From Bacteroidales bacterium (GTDB lineage Bacteria; Bacteroidota; Bacteroidia; Bacteroidales; GCA-2748055), in the NCBI GenBank assembly GCA_021740585.1, contig JAIOZM010000014.1:1-58717 (forward strand): a DNA stretch of 58,717 nt, in the 5' to 3' direction. Numbering within the stretch: the stretch's first letter is position 1; each line of letters opens with the position of its first letter. Positions 17,485 through 25,548 of the stretch are shown here, piece by piece. The translations under genes were made by a program, and so were the position numbers. The notes below the pieces were generated by a model. That model searched no databases. It saw only the letters and a list, made by a program, of their open reading frames with translations, and was not told where the DNA came from.

Positions 17485-20400
17485 ATGAAGAAAATTCTAC
17501 TAGGTATTAGCTTAATAATGACCTTTACGGTTATTAGTTTTGCGCAGCCAAGGTTGTACTTTGATTTTGAAGGTGAGGTAGCTACAAACCCCAGCTTTAC
17601 AGATTATGGCACAATTTATGGCGGAGTTCAAGACAATCCTCATAAAGCAGATCCGAATCTCTCAGACAGTGTAGGTCTCACTACTACCGGTTCCGCAACT
17701 TACAATGGCTTCAAGCTCGTTTTTGACCAGGCACTTGATCTAAGCGCTGGTGATGGGACCTTTTCACTTATGGTTTATCATCCAACTAAAGCTTCAACCA
17801 AGATCAGAATCCAGGTACAAGGTTCAACACTGAATTCAAGTACTGAAGGAAAGCTGGATATGCCCTATACAACTCCAGGAGAATGGCAAAAAATTACATG
17901 GAATGTGCCAAAGGCGCTCTATGACAATAGAGTTACCGCGGTTTTGTTCTGTATTAACGAGGGAGCTGCACTTGCAGGAGAGCAATGGTACTTTGATGAA
18001 TTCAGAGGTCCTGATCAGTATGCCCCTCCCCCTCCCGTTTCTTATTTTAACTTCGAAGGTGAAGTGGCAACAAACCCTGCCTTTGTTGATTATGGCACAA
18101 GCTATGGTGGCGTAGTACTTAACCCATCTAAAACTGCCCCAAACAGGACTGACAGTGTTGGTATAACCACCACCGGAGCGGCAACATATAATGGATTTAA
18201 GTATACATTTGCTAATGAACTGGACCTTAGTGCGGGCGATGGGACTTTTTCACTTATGGTATATCATCCTACCAAAGCATCAACCAAAGTCAGAATTCAG
18301 GTACAGGGGCCAACCCTTAATCCGAGTACCGAAGGAAAATTGGATATGCCTTATACAACACCAGGGGAATGGCAACTAATTACCTGGAATGTATCTCAGG
18401 CTCTCTACGACAATAAGGTTACTGCAGTACTATTTTGCATTAATGAAGGAGCCGCTCTCGCTGGTGAACAATGGTATTTCGATGACTTTAGAGGCCCCGA
18501 TCAGTATCCTGAGGTTCCTCCAAAACCAGAAGGATTATATTTTGACTTTGAAGGTGATGTTGAAACTAATCCTGTTTTAGTTAATGTAAATGCCCAATTT
18601 AACGGTGTTAAAACAAATCCTTTAAAGGATGCTGTTAACCCTTCCGATAGCGTAGGTATGACTACAACAGGCTCTAATACCTGGGACGGTATAAAATATA
18701 CCTTTGCCCAACCTCTTGATTTAAGTAAAGGTGACGGTACTTTTACCTTGATGGTTTATCATCCAACAAAATCTTCAACTAAAATCAGGATTCAGGTACA
18801 AGGCGAAACCCTAAATCCTTCCACAGAAGGAAAGTTAGATATGCCTTATACTACTCCCGGAGCATGGGAAAAAATAACATGGACTGTTTCCAAAGCATTG
18901 TACGATAAGAAAGTTACTGCAGTATTGTTTAATATAAACGAAGGCGTTGCATTGGCTGGTGAACAATGGTATTTTGATGAATTTACCGGTCCTGATCAAT
19001 ATCCTCCTCCTCCAACAGTAGAACCAAGATTGTATTTTAACTCGGAAATAAAACGGCAGAATTTCATAGGTTTCCAGGGAGCAAGCTATGAAGGTGTGGT
19101 GGATAATCCTAAAACTGACACTATCAATTCAACCACTAGTACAGCTAAATCCTTGACTGGTACCGATACATGGTCAGGAATTTATTATGATTTACCTTCA
19201 ACCATCGATTTTAGTGCAACAGAGAAATTCACAATGATGGTATATTCTGATTCCATCGGAAATGTTAAACTTCAATTTGAAAAAGCTGGTGTAACGCAAA
19301 AAATGAAGTTGTCTGTTCCTTATGACACCCCCGGAGTATGGAAAGAACTAACATTCGATCCTGCTACAGATAATATCGGAGATCCGCTAATGGATGACAC
19401 CTGGTCAAGAGTGGTTGTTATCTTTGATGATAAAGATAAAGATGCAGGTGAAGTATGGTATTTTGATAATTTGAGAGGCCCAGTCTTAAATTCTCCTGGC
19501 CCTGTCTACACTTATGCTGATTTTGAGACCGTAACCCCTTCACCTGTAAGAAGCGCAGGTGCCATATACGGTGGAGTAAGGGATAATCCAAACCCATCTG
19601 GAATAAATGTTTCAGATAGTGTCGCCTTATTCTACACAGGTTCAGTAACCTATCACAGTATATATTGGGATCTGCCCGGCACTATTGACTTTTCAGACGG
19701 ATCCATCTTTACCATGATGATTTACTCCGATTCAATTGGAAGGGCACGTATTCAACTAGAAAAAGCAGGTAATACGTCAACACAATGCAAAATCTTTGCT
19801 GAATACACTACCCCTGGAGTTTGGGCTGAACTAAGTTTTGACGCCCTTACCGGTGGCCAATTGCCTTTAAGAGACAATTATTATAACCGAATGGTTGTTG
19901 TGTTTGATAATACAGATGCCGAGGCGGGTGAAGAATGGTATTACGATAATATTAAGGGTCCGGATATTTATCATAATTACAGTGTTAATACACTTCTAAC
20001 AGTAACAGTTAGCGGAGCAGTTCCAACTGGTATTAAGATTTATCTCGATGGTAGTGAAACAGCTTTGAATCTGGTGGATGATGGAACGAATGGCGATGTG
20101 GCAGCAGCAGATGGAATCTGGTCAGTTCTTGTTGAAGGAATGGCAGTGGGAGATCACACATACGATGTTTTTGTAGATGATGTTCAGATTTCAAATGGCA
20201 TGGATGCTCCATTTACAGTTCCTGAATCAAATAATCAGGTAACCGTGAATCTGGATTTTGAACCCCATGAAGTTATGTTCAAAGTAACAAATGTCAATAC
20301 CGGCGCTACCGATTATAAGATTGATATCAATAATAGTGGGAATATGATTCAATTATACGACGATGGCACAAATGGTGATGAAACTGCCAGCGACAATGTA

Positions 20401-20805
20401 TGGACAATTGCTCTCAGTGAGCTTCCTTTTGGTGATCATGTGTATGACATTTACGCTGACGGGGTGTTGGTTTCCGGAGGTGATGATGTCGCATTTAATC
20501 TTCCAGAAACCGGCTATCCTTTAACCATTTCATTCACCGATAATGGTGATGCTGTACAAAGAAACTTTGCAGGCAACATCAGTATTTATCCAAATCCGGT
20601 ATCAGAGGAATTGACAGTATCAAGTTCTCACAGAATTACTTCCATAAGGGTTTATGATATCATCGGCTCAGAAATGGTGAATTTCAACGCAAACGGGGAA
20701 AGTAAACTTTCGTTCAGTGCAGCAGAACTGAAATCGGGTGTTTATACCCTTAAGATTGCTGATGAATTTGGTAATACAACCGTAAAGAAGTTTATTAAAA
20801 AATAG
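17485..20805 (+). CDS. Large secreted five-repeat protein with T9SS sorting domain
   Basis: 1106 residues. Signal peptide 1-21, then five tandem beta-sandwich-like repeats of about 160 residues (roughly 23-178, 185-340, 350-505, 515-670, 675-830). Each starts with a YFDFEG-like strand, contains TTPGEW or TTPGVW, and ends with GEQWYFDEFRGPDQY or a variant. Repeats 1-3 are nearly identical to one another; 4 and 5 are diverged. Two smaller domains follow (about 835-925 and 928-1022), each with DDGTNGD, then a T9SS sorting domain (about 1030-1106). No catalytic motif is visible. The architecture suggests a surface glycan-binding protein. Repeats 1-3 are so alike at DNA level that copy-number change by recombination is likely between strains. 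Confidence 0.8.
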   Translation: MKKILLGISLIMTFTVISFAQPRLYFDFEGEVATNPSFTDYGTIYGGVQDNPHKADPNLSDSVGLTTTGSATYNGFKLVFDQALDLSAGDGTFSLMVYHPTKASTKIRIQVQGSTLNSSTEGKLDMPYTTPGEWQKITWNVPKALYDNRVTAVLFCINEGAALAGEQWYFDEFRGPDQYAPPPPVSYFNFEGEVATNPAFVDYGTSYGGVVLNPSKTAPNRTDSVGITTTGAATYNGFKYTFANELDLSAGDGTFSLMVYHPTKASTKVRIQVQGPTLNPSTEGKLDMPYTTPGEWQLITWNVSQALYDNKVTAVLFCINEGAALAGEQWYFDDFRGPDQYPEVPPKPEGLYFDFEGDVETNPVLVNVNAQFNGVKTNPLKDAVNPSDSVGMTTTGSNTWDGIKYTFAQPLDLSKGDGTFTLMVYHPTKSSTKIRIQVQGETLNPSTEGKLDMPYTTPGAWEKITWTVSKALYDKKVTAVLFNINEGVALAGEQWYFDEFTGPDQYPPPPTVEPRLYFNSEIKRQNFIGFQGASYEGVVDNPKTDTINSTTSTAKSLTGTDTWSGIYYDLPSTIDFSATEKFTMMVYSDSIGNVKLQFEKAGVTQKMKLSVPYDTPGVWKELTFDPATDNIGDPLMDDTWSRVVVIFDDKDKDAGEVWYFDNLRGPVLNSPGPVYTYADFETVTPSPVRSAGAIYGGVRDNPNPSGINVSDSVALFYTGSVTYHSIYWDLPGTIDFSDGSIFTMMIYSDSIGRARIQLEKAGNTSTQCKIFAEYTTPGVWAELSFDALTGGQLPLRDNYYNRMVVVFDNTDAEAGEEWYYDNIKGPDIYHNYSVNTLLTVTVSGAVPTGIKIYLDGSETALNLVDDGTNGDVAAADGIWSVLVEGMAVGDHTYDVFVDDVQISNGMDAPFTVPESNNQVTVNLDFEPHEVMFKVTNVNTGATDYKIDINNSGNMIQLYDDGTNGDETASDNVWTIALSELPFGDHVYDIYADGVLVSGGDDVAFNLPETGYPLTISFTDNGDAVQRNFAGNISIYPNPVSEELTVSSSHRITSIRVYDIIGSEMVNFNANGESKLSFSAAELKSGVYTLKIADEFGNTTVKKFIKK

Positions 20806-20887
20806 TTTTTAGTTAGTTGTAGTAGTATAGGTTTTATTGTTTATTGGAGTGGTAATACGAAAGTTATCTTAGCACTCCGCTACTCTG

Positions 20888-20926
20888 AAAAAAAACCTGA
20901 AGCACGATAATGCTTCAGGTTTTTTT
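20888..20926. terminator. Bidirectional Rho-independent terminator
   Basis: CCTGAAGCA (20896-20904) pairs with TGCTTCAGG (20911-20919), flanked by eight A and seven T residues. It ends the five-repeat gene on the plus strand and could also stop minus-strand readthrough. Confidence 0.92.
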
Positions 20927-20983
20927 ATGCTCCTTAATTTGTATAATTTTGAAATTCCTTATCAATAGTGTAAAAATATGAGC

Positions 20984-21023
20984 CTGCTTCGCTACGCTCG
21001 CAATTGCGATTGTAGCGAAGCAG
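20984..21023. repeat. Forty-base nested palindrome
   Basis: CTGCTTCGCTAC (20984-20995) is inverted as GTAGCGAAGCAG (21012-21023), enclosing the palindrome TCGCAATTGCGA (20998-21009). No T-run follows, so it is not a normal terminator. It is GC-richer than its surroundings and looks like a dispersed palindromic repeat, though no second copy is in the window. Confidence 0.6.
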
Positions 21024-21057
21024 TCTTTTCAGATTAGATGAGTTATACCGGACAACA

Positions 21058-21171
21058 TTAATTCCTTATAAACAAAAAAAGAAACAGTGCTGTTACAGGA
21101 ATTAATTCTTTAGGAAAAATTGCATGAGTTGATTTTCCTCTGAATAAAAATAATAATGCATCCAATATCAT
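21058..21171 (-). CDS. Possible 37-residue membrane peptide
   Basis: From ATG at 21171 the frame encodes MILDALLFLFRGKSTHA and then a second hydrophobic stretch, VTALFLFLFIRN, so two short helices are possible. The frame is open upstream for about 15 more codons with a basic segment (KRIIRKLLGVL) but no standard start. It follows the SGNH gene at 21230 on the same strand. It could equally be the 3' relic of a larger gene. Confidence 0.25.
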   Translation of the reverse strand: MILDALLFLFRGKSTHAIFPKELIPVTALFLFLFIRN

Positions 21172-21229
21172 TAGAACTCCTAATAATTTTCTTATTATCC
21201 TTTTGTTATCAGCTTTTTACAAGTGCTTT

Positions 21230-21940
21230 TTACAAAGAATCCGATATATTCTGCTTTAGGTATTCTAAAACCATTCTACTCAGAATTATCTGGCCTTCCC
21301 TATTAAGGTGGATTCCATCCAATGTAAGGTAGGGGAAAACGGGTTTAAGGCTATGGTAAATGTCAAGGAAATCAATCCCGTTAGACTCTGCTATTTGGCT
21401 GAATTTTTCTGTGAGTAATTCAACTCTTGAATCTGCACCCTTATATTTTTCAGCCAGCATATCGTCTGCACTTGTCGGGGGTGGGGATATTATAAGTATT
21501 TTTGGAATCATGTATCCATCCGAATAATAATCAGTAATTACATTTAAGAGAGAATTCATATTCCCTACGACTTCCGCCTCTCTCCCTTCGAATACTTTCT
21601 TGCAGTCGTTCGTCCCCAGGCTTATTATAATGAGTGCAGGAGGAGCGTTACATGAACTATCATTCGCATTACCCAAGTATTTATTAATGTTTTTAAGGGT
21701 ATTTAACTGGGGCTGACCGTTATTATCAAAACCAATGGTATTACCCGAAATAGAACGGTTAACAAAATTTATATCAGGAAGTGAATCTCCAAGGAATTTC
21801 AACCAGGAATTCTCCATGGCGGTATTCGAGTCACCGATGACAATAATGGTTTGAGAATAACTTATTTGAAGAATAAAAACCATTAAAACTCCTGTCAATA
21901 ATCTCCTTATTTCTGTTGATAAGAACATTCTATTTTTCAT
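21230..21940 (-). CDS. Exported SGNH/GDSL hydrolase
   Basis: 236 residues with an N-terminal signal or anchor (about 12-30) and an SGNH domain. Blocks: GDSNT (nucleophile Ser38), ISGNT (Gly), SLGTNDCKK (Asn) and LDGIHLN (Asp-His pair). Likely a carbohydrate esterase or related acyl hydrolase in the periplasm. It is the last gene of a three-gene minus-strand operon: its start overlaps the end of the alpha/beta hydrolase by 11 bases. No sorting domain, unlike the SGNH enzyme at 12405, so the two probably act in different compartments. Confidence 0.88.
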   Translation of the reverse strand: MKNRMFLSTEIRRLLTGVLMVFILQISYSQTIIVIGDSNTAMENSWLKFLGDSLPDINFVNRSISGNTIGFDNNGQPQLNTLKNINKYLGNANDSSCNAPPALIIISLGTNDCKKVFEGREAEVVGNMNSLLNVITDYYSDGYMIPKILIISPPPTSADDMLAEKYKGADSRVELLTEKFSQIAESNGIDFLDIYHSLKPVFPYLTLDGIHLNREGQIILSRMVLEYLKQNISDSL

Positions 21941-22916
21941 TTATTATTGATTGGATGGCTACATCGGGGAGCATTTCATGCACACCTTCAAAAACTGTAA
22001 GTGTAATGTTTTTGTAGGTTTTTAACAAATGAACTTTCCTGTCTCCAATATTAATTTCTTTGTCAAATTCAGGATTACATCTTTTAGTAAGCAGGGAAAT
22101 AATCTCTTTTTCACCAACAATTTTCTTCCGATTAGCTCCCCTCTTTAAAATGAGTCTATTATAAAAGTTGATAGAATGAGTAATAGGGACAGAACCCTCA
22201 TAACCATCGTGGATACCAGTGTAGATAGATAGCCTGGAATCCTTATGTAATATAGGACAAACATCCATATACATTGGTGATCTGGCCCTCAAATCTGAAA
22301 AATCAGGTGAATCTGCTGATCCGCTAATTTTAATCAGATCGTATGCATATTTATTTTCTCTTCCCCACGATTCCCAGTACCAACTCTCCAGATCAGAAAT
22401 AGGAACCCACACTGAAAAACTTTTAACTGGTCTGTTTACTTTCAAATAAGAAACCAGAGCCGTATAAGCCCCGCCGGAAACTCCAATAATGTGAATTTCG
22501 TCTTTGTCAACAGGAAAGTTTTTCAAAGCAAAATCTATAGCATCTTCAATATCTGAAATCACAAATTTACTCCCACAGGACTGTGGTGTATTTGCAGCAC
22601 CTCTGAAATCGGGATGAATATAATTCCAATTTAGATTTGCTACTCTTTCTGCAATGGGATCGTTCTGGGTATAATTAGCACTCCATGTATGAAGGGAAAT
22701 AATTAATGGCTGAGGTTTATCACCTTCTGCCTCAAAAAAAATCATATTCTGAAGACTACTATCCTTGCTTGAAATAAGGATATTGGTTTTAAAATTTGCA
22801 GCCCAGCTATTCCCAGCAGGATTATCCCACAGTGGGTCATCCTGTGCTATTAAACTCAATAGAGCTGCATACAAAAACAGGAAGCAAAGAATGAGTGCTT
22901 TTCGCATGAATTTCAA
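21930..22916 (-). CDS. Exported alpha/beta hydrolase (esterase-like)
   Basis: 328 residues with signal peptide (1-24) and an alpha/beta hydrolase core. The nucleophile elbow is GVSGGAY (Ser147); candidate acid is in the HDGYEGSVP segment, and the C-terminal His in VHEMLPDV completes a triad. HPDFRGAANTPQSCGS resembles the oxyanion region of peptidase-S9-like and acetyl-xylan-esterase-like enzymes. The start codon overlaps the stop of the GH31 gene (ATGA), so the two are co-translated. De-acylation of the oligosaccharide that GH31 then trims is a reasonable inference. Confidence 0.85.
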   Translation of the reverse strand: MKFMRKALILCFLFLYAALLSLIAQDDPLWDNPAGNSWAANFKTNILISSKDSSLQNMIFFEAEGDKPQPLIISLHTWSANYTQNDPIAERVANLNWNYIHPDFRGAANTPQSCGSKFVISDIEDAIDFALKNFPVDKDEIHIIGVSGGAYTALVSYLKVNRPVKSFSVWVPISDLESWYWESWGRENKYAYDLIKISGSADSPDFSDLRARSPMYMDVCPILHKDSRLSIYTGIHDGYEGSVPITHSINFYNRLILKRGANRKKIVGEKEIISLLTKRCNPEFDKEINIGDRKVHLLKTYKNITLTVFEGVHEMLPDVAIQSIINEK

Positions 22917-25156
22917 TATGATATATTTATTTTTGATTCCTCAGATTTTACTGAACCAAAAAATACTGTTAAGATTTTTTTTGAATCAAGATAGTTGAAA
23001 GATTCATTATTTCCGGTTTCCAGAATCATTTTTCCATTTACACTAGCGGTTTTTGGTGTAGAAATATTATGAAACTTAAGCTGATAACTCCTGTTTGGAT
23101 TCATTCCTGAATAGTTTCCAACTACAGGTTCAATGGTAAACTCAAGCTTGTTTTCCTTCATTATCACAGACATTTTAGTTGTTGCATAAATACCCTGCAA
23201 ATAGTCATTACTTATACCATCATCTTCATACAATGAAAAAATAGTCTTTACTTCTGATGGATAAACATGTACAACAAGGGTATCATTATTACCTAGTTCA
23301 ATGGCTCTTGCATAATGTCTCATTGGTAATATAGCTCCTTTTTTCACGAACAATGGAAGCTTTTCAACAGGAGCATCAATACTTAAAGTTTGATTACCCT
23401 GGTAGAGTTCGTCAGTATCGAAGTCATACCACTCACCTTCCGGGAAATAAACTTCTTGCCTTGTAATTCCTTTTTGATAGACCGGCGCCACAAGCAGTTC
23501 ATTTCCAAATAGATATTGTTGCTCATGTACCCCATCTCCCTGAACCATCTTCTTCCCTGTAAGATGAGTATTTAATGCATAGGAATATATGTATGGAAAT
23601 AATTGCATCCTCAAGTGTGTATATTTTTTGAAATTATCCCTAACACCTATCGGATATCGGTATGGATGATTTCTGGTAGGATTTTTTGCGGTTGAAAATA
23701 TGGTCATCATTGTATTCATTGATGCAAACTGTATCCATCTCATATACAATTCATCCGATTGCTCTGTGCTGCCAAAATAATCATATCCACCCGCATCATG
23801 AGTAAGGAAAGGTATTTCGTAAGTTGTTCTTTTTGGATCAGCTATCATAGCAATGTTTTCCTTAAGTCCGCCCATAGCGTAAACTTCCATATTGGGATAG
23901 TCGGGCTGAGACCAACAAATTTTTGCGTCACCAGTCCATTTAGCAGGATATTGCTTATGCCTGTAATCATAAGTGGAATGAACATGAGCCAGTATAAATC
24001 CTCTTCCTTCGGTTTCCTTACCCATTTCCCCGGTAGCTGAAAAAGCTGCTTCACAATATGGAATATCAGATGAATTATCTAATTTAAGGAAATCTAAGCC
24101 TTTTGTAAAAAACGGTTCAAGACATTTCTGCCAATAACTTGCAGCCTCCGGATTTGAAAAATCTATACTTCCAGTCCTTGTATCCTTGCTTGCATTATGC
24201 CAGCTGTTTTTATTATCAGAGATGTCTGAGAAATAATTTTTAGTTTTAAATGTTTCAAAAACTTCCTCGTTACCTTTTTCATTAATCATGTTCCAAACCC
24301 ATATCCCCGCCTTTATCTTCTTTTCCTCAAATTTTGACCACATATATTCGACATCAGGGAAAGCCATAGTATCACCAATAAAATCAATATATCCCTTTGG
24401 ACCTTTCCCTGAATTGAAATCCCAGAAATAGGAGTCAATCCAAAAGGCATCAATAGGGTAATCTCCCTTTGTTAATGAATCAATTACGGACAGACTTTCC
24501 TGTTGATCGGTATATCCCCCATATAATACACCAAAGGCCCAACTGGGCGGTATAACAATGTCATTCCGTGGAAATTGAGAGTCAATATTCAATGTTTGAA
24601 CCGGACCTGTTCCTGAGGGGAAATAACTGCTATCCAGAGCAAGGACAAACTTATCCAAATAGTAATTACCTCCTTCTGAATCACTAATTTTTAGGATATA
24701 CCTACCGGAGTTCTCTATGGTCAGTTTCACTTTTTGCTTCTCCGGGAAAGATAGACTTGACCAAATCAGGGTATTCGATGGAGGGAGGGCAAGGTATTCA
24801 TTTATCTGATCTTTTGTATCCTCATTTACCAGGCTGATGGTAAAAATATTATCGGTGGCGGTATTGTTTCTATTCAGACTCCCCAAAAAGAAAAAACTAT
24901 ATATTCCTCCTTTTTCAATATTCAAATTATACTGAACAAAAGAGCTGTCTGAATTGCTGTTTTTATCAGGAGAAATGCCCACTCCAGTATAAAAGTTCTT
25001 TACAGACCAACCATGGCACGCACTAAAGTTCTCTGCTTCAATAGAAATCAGATTATCAATAAATTGATACCTATTTTCAGAATTTCTGTTATCCTCCTTA
25101 GAGCTTATTGAGCAAGATAAAGTAACGAAAATTACTATTAAAAAAAGATTTCTCAT
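22913..25156 (-). CDS. Glycoside hydrolase family 31 lipoprotein
   Basis: I choose the start at 25156 (747 residues) because it opens a lipoprotein signal (MRNLFLIVIFVTLSC, then SISS); the frame extends 14 codons further without one. An N-terminal CBM35-like beta-sandwich (about 30-180) is followed by the GH31 barrel. The nucleophile is Asp360 in FLKLDNSSD, and the acid/base is Asp410 in AKWTGDAK. The C-terminal beta domain has the usual GNELLVAPVY, LPLFVKKGAILPM and VHVYPS signatures. GH31 acts on alpha-linked glucose, xylose or galactose; specificity is not readable here. It is first in an operon with two esterases and carries the shared locus element upstream. Confidence 0.92.
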   Translation of the reverse strand: MRNLFLIVIFVTLSCSISSKEDNRNSENRYQFIDNLISIEAENFSACHGWSVKNFYTGVGISPDKNSNSDSSFVQYNLNIEKGGIYSFFFLGSLNRNNTATDNIFTISLVNEDTKDQINEYLALPPSNTLIWSSLSFPEKQKVKLTIENSGRYILKISDSEGGNYYLDKFVLALDSSYFPSGTGPVQTLNIDSQFPRNDIVIPPSWAFGVLYGGYTDQQESLSVIDSLTKGDYPIDAFWIDSYFWDFNSGKGPKGYIDFIGDTMAFPDVEYMWSKFEEKKIKAGIWVWNMINEKGNEEVFETFKTKNYFSDISDNKNSWHNASKDTRTGSIDFSNPEAASYWQKCLEPFFTKGLDFLKLDNSSDIPYCEAAFSATGEMGKETEGRGFILAHVHSTYDYRHKQYPAKWTGDAKICWSQPDYPNMEVYAMGGLKENIAMIADPKRTTYEIPFLTHDAGGYDYFGSTEQSDELYMRWIQFASMNTMMTIFSTAKNPTRNHPYRYPIGVRDNFKKYTHLRMQLFPYIYSYALNTHLTGKKMVQGDGVHEQQYLFGNELLVAPVYQKGITRQEVYFPEGEWYDFDTDELYQGNQTLSIDAPVEKLPLFVKKGAILPMRHYARAIELGNNDTLVVHVYPSEVKTIFSLYEDDGISNDYLQGIYATTKMSVIMKENKLEFTIEPVVGNYSGMNPNRSYQLKFHNISTPKTASVNGKMILETGNNESFNYLDSKKILTVFFGSVKSEESKINISY

Positions 25157-25241
25157 GAGTACAAATATTTGGTTAGTCCTAGTAGGTCTTTTAATCAAAA
25201 CGCAAAATAAAACTATCTGGAATTTATCACAAATTGAAGCA

Positions 25242-25298
25242 TACTTGTATTATACGCATAGCAATAATATTACTACGTACAATATACGTCATGACTTT
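25242..25298 (-). promoter_or_regulatory. Shared two-part locus promoter element, copy 4 (minus strand)
   Basis: On the minus strand AAGTCATGACGTA (from 25297) matches 11 of 12 bases of the core AGTCATGAAGTA, and GCGTATAATACAAGTA (25257-25242) matches the second half with identical GCG to AGT spacing. It lies 86-142 bases upstream of the GH31 start. The two halves are one helical turn further apart than in copies 2 and 3. The rest of the gap 25157-25548 holds no other feature I can support. Confidence 0.5.
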
Positions 25299-25548
25299 TA
25301 AGTTGCAGGTATTCAGAGGGATGAGTAAAGAGTTTTAATAAATCTACTCATTCATTTTTGTAGAATACATGAAAGTTCAAAGACAAGTTGACGTATAAAT
25401 TTGAGTATGTCTGTATGTAAATACATTATTGTGTATCAAAGTTTAACGCCGTTTAATATAGTTCACTCAGAAGCAGGTAAGGCAAAGGATATAAGTTAAC
25501 ATCAAAAGCTATTTCTCTCAAAACAAGGAGTATAATTGACTCCCCCTG

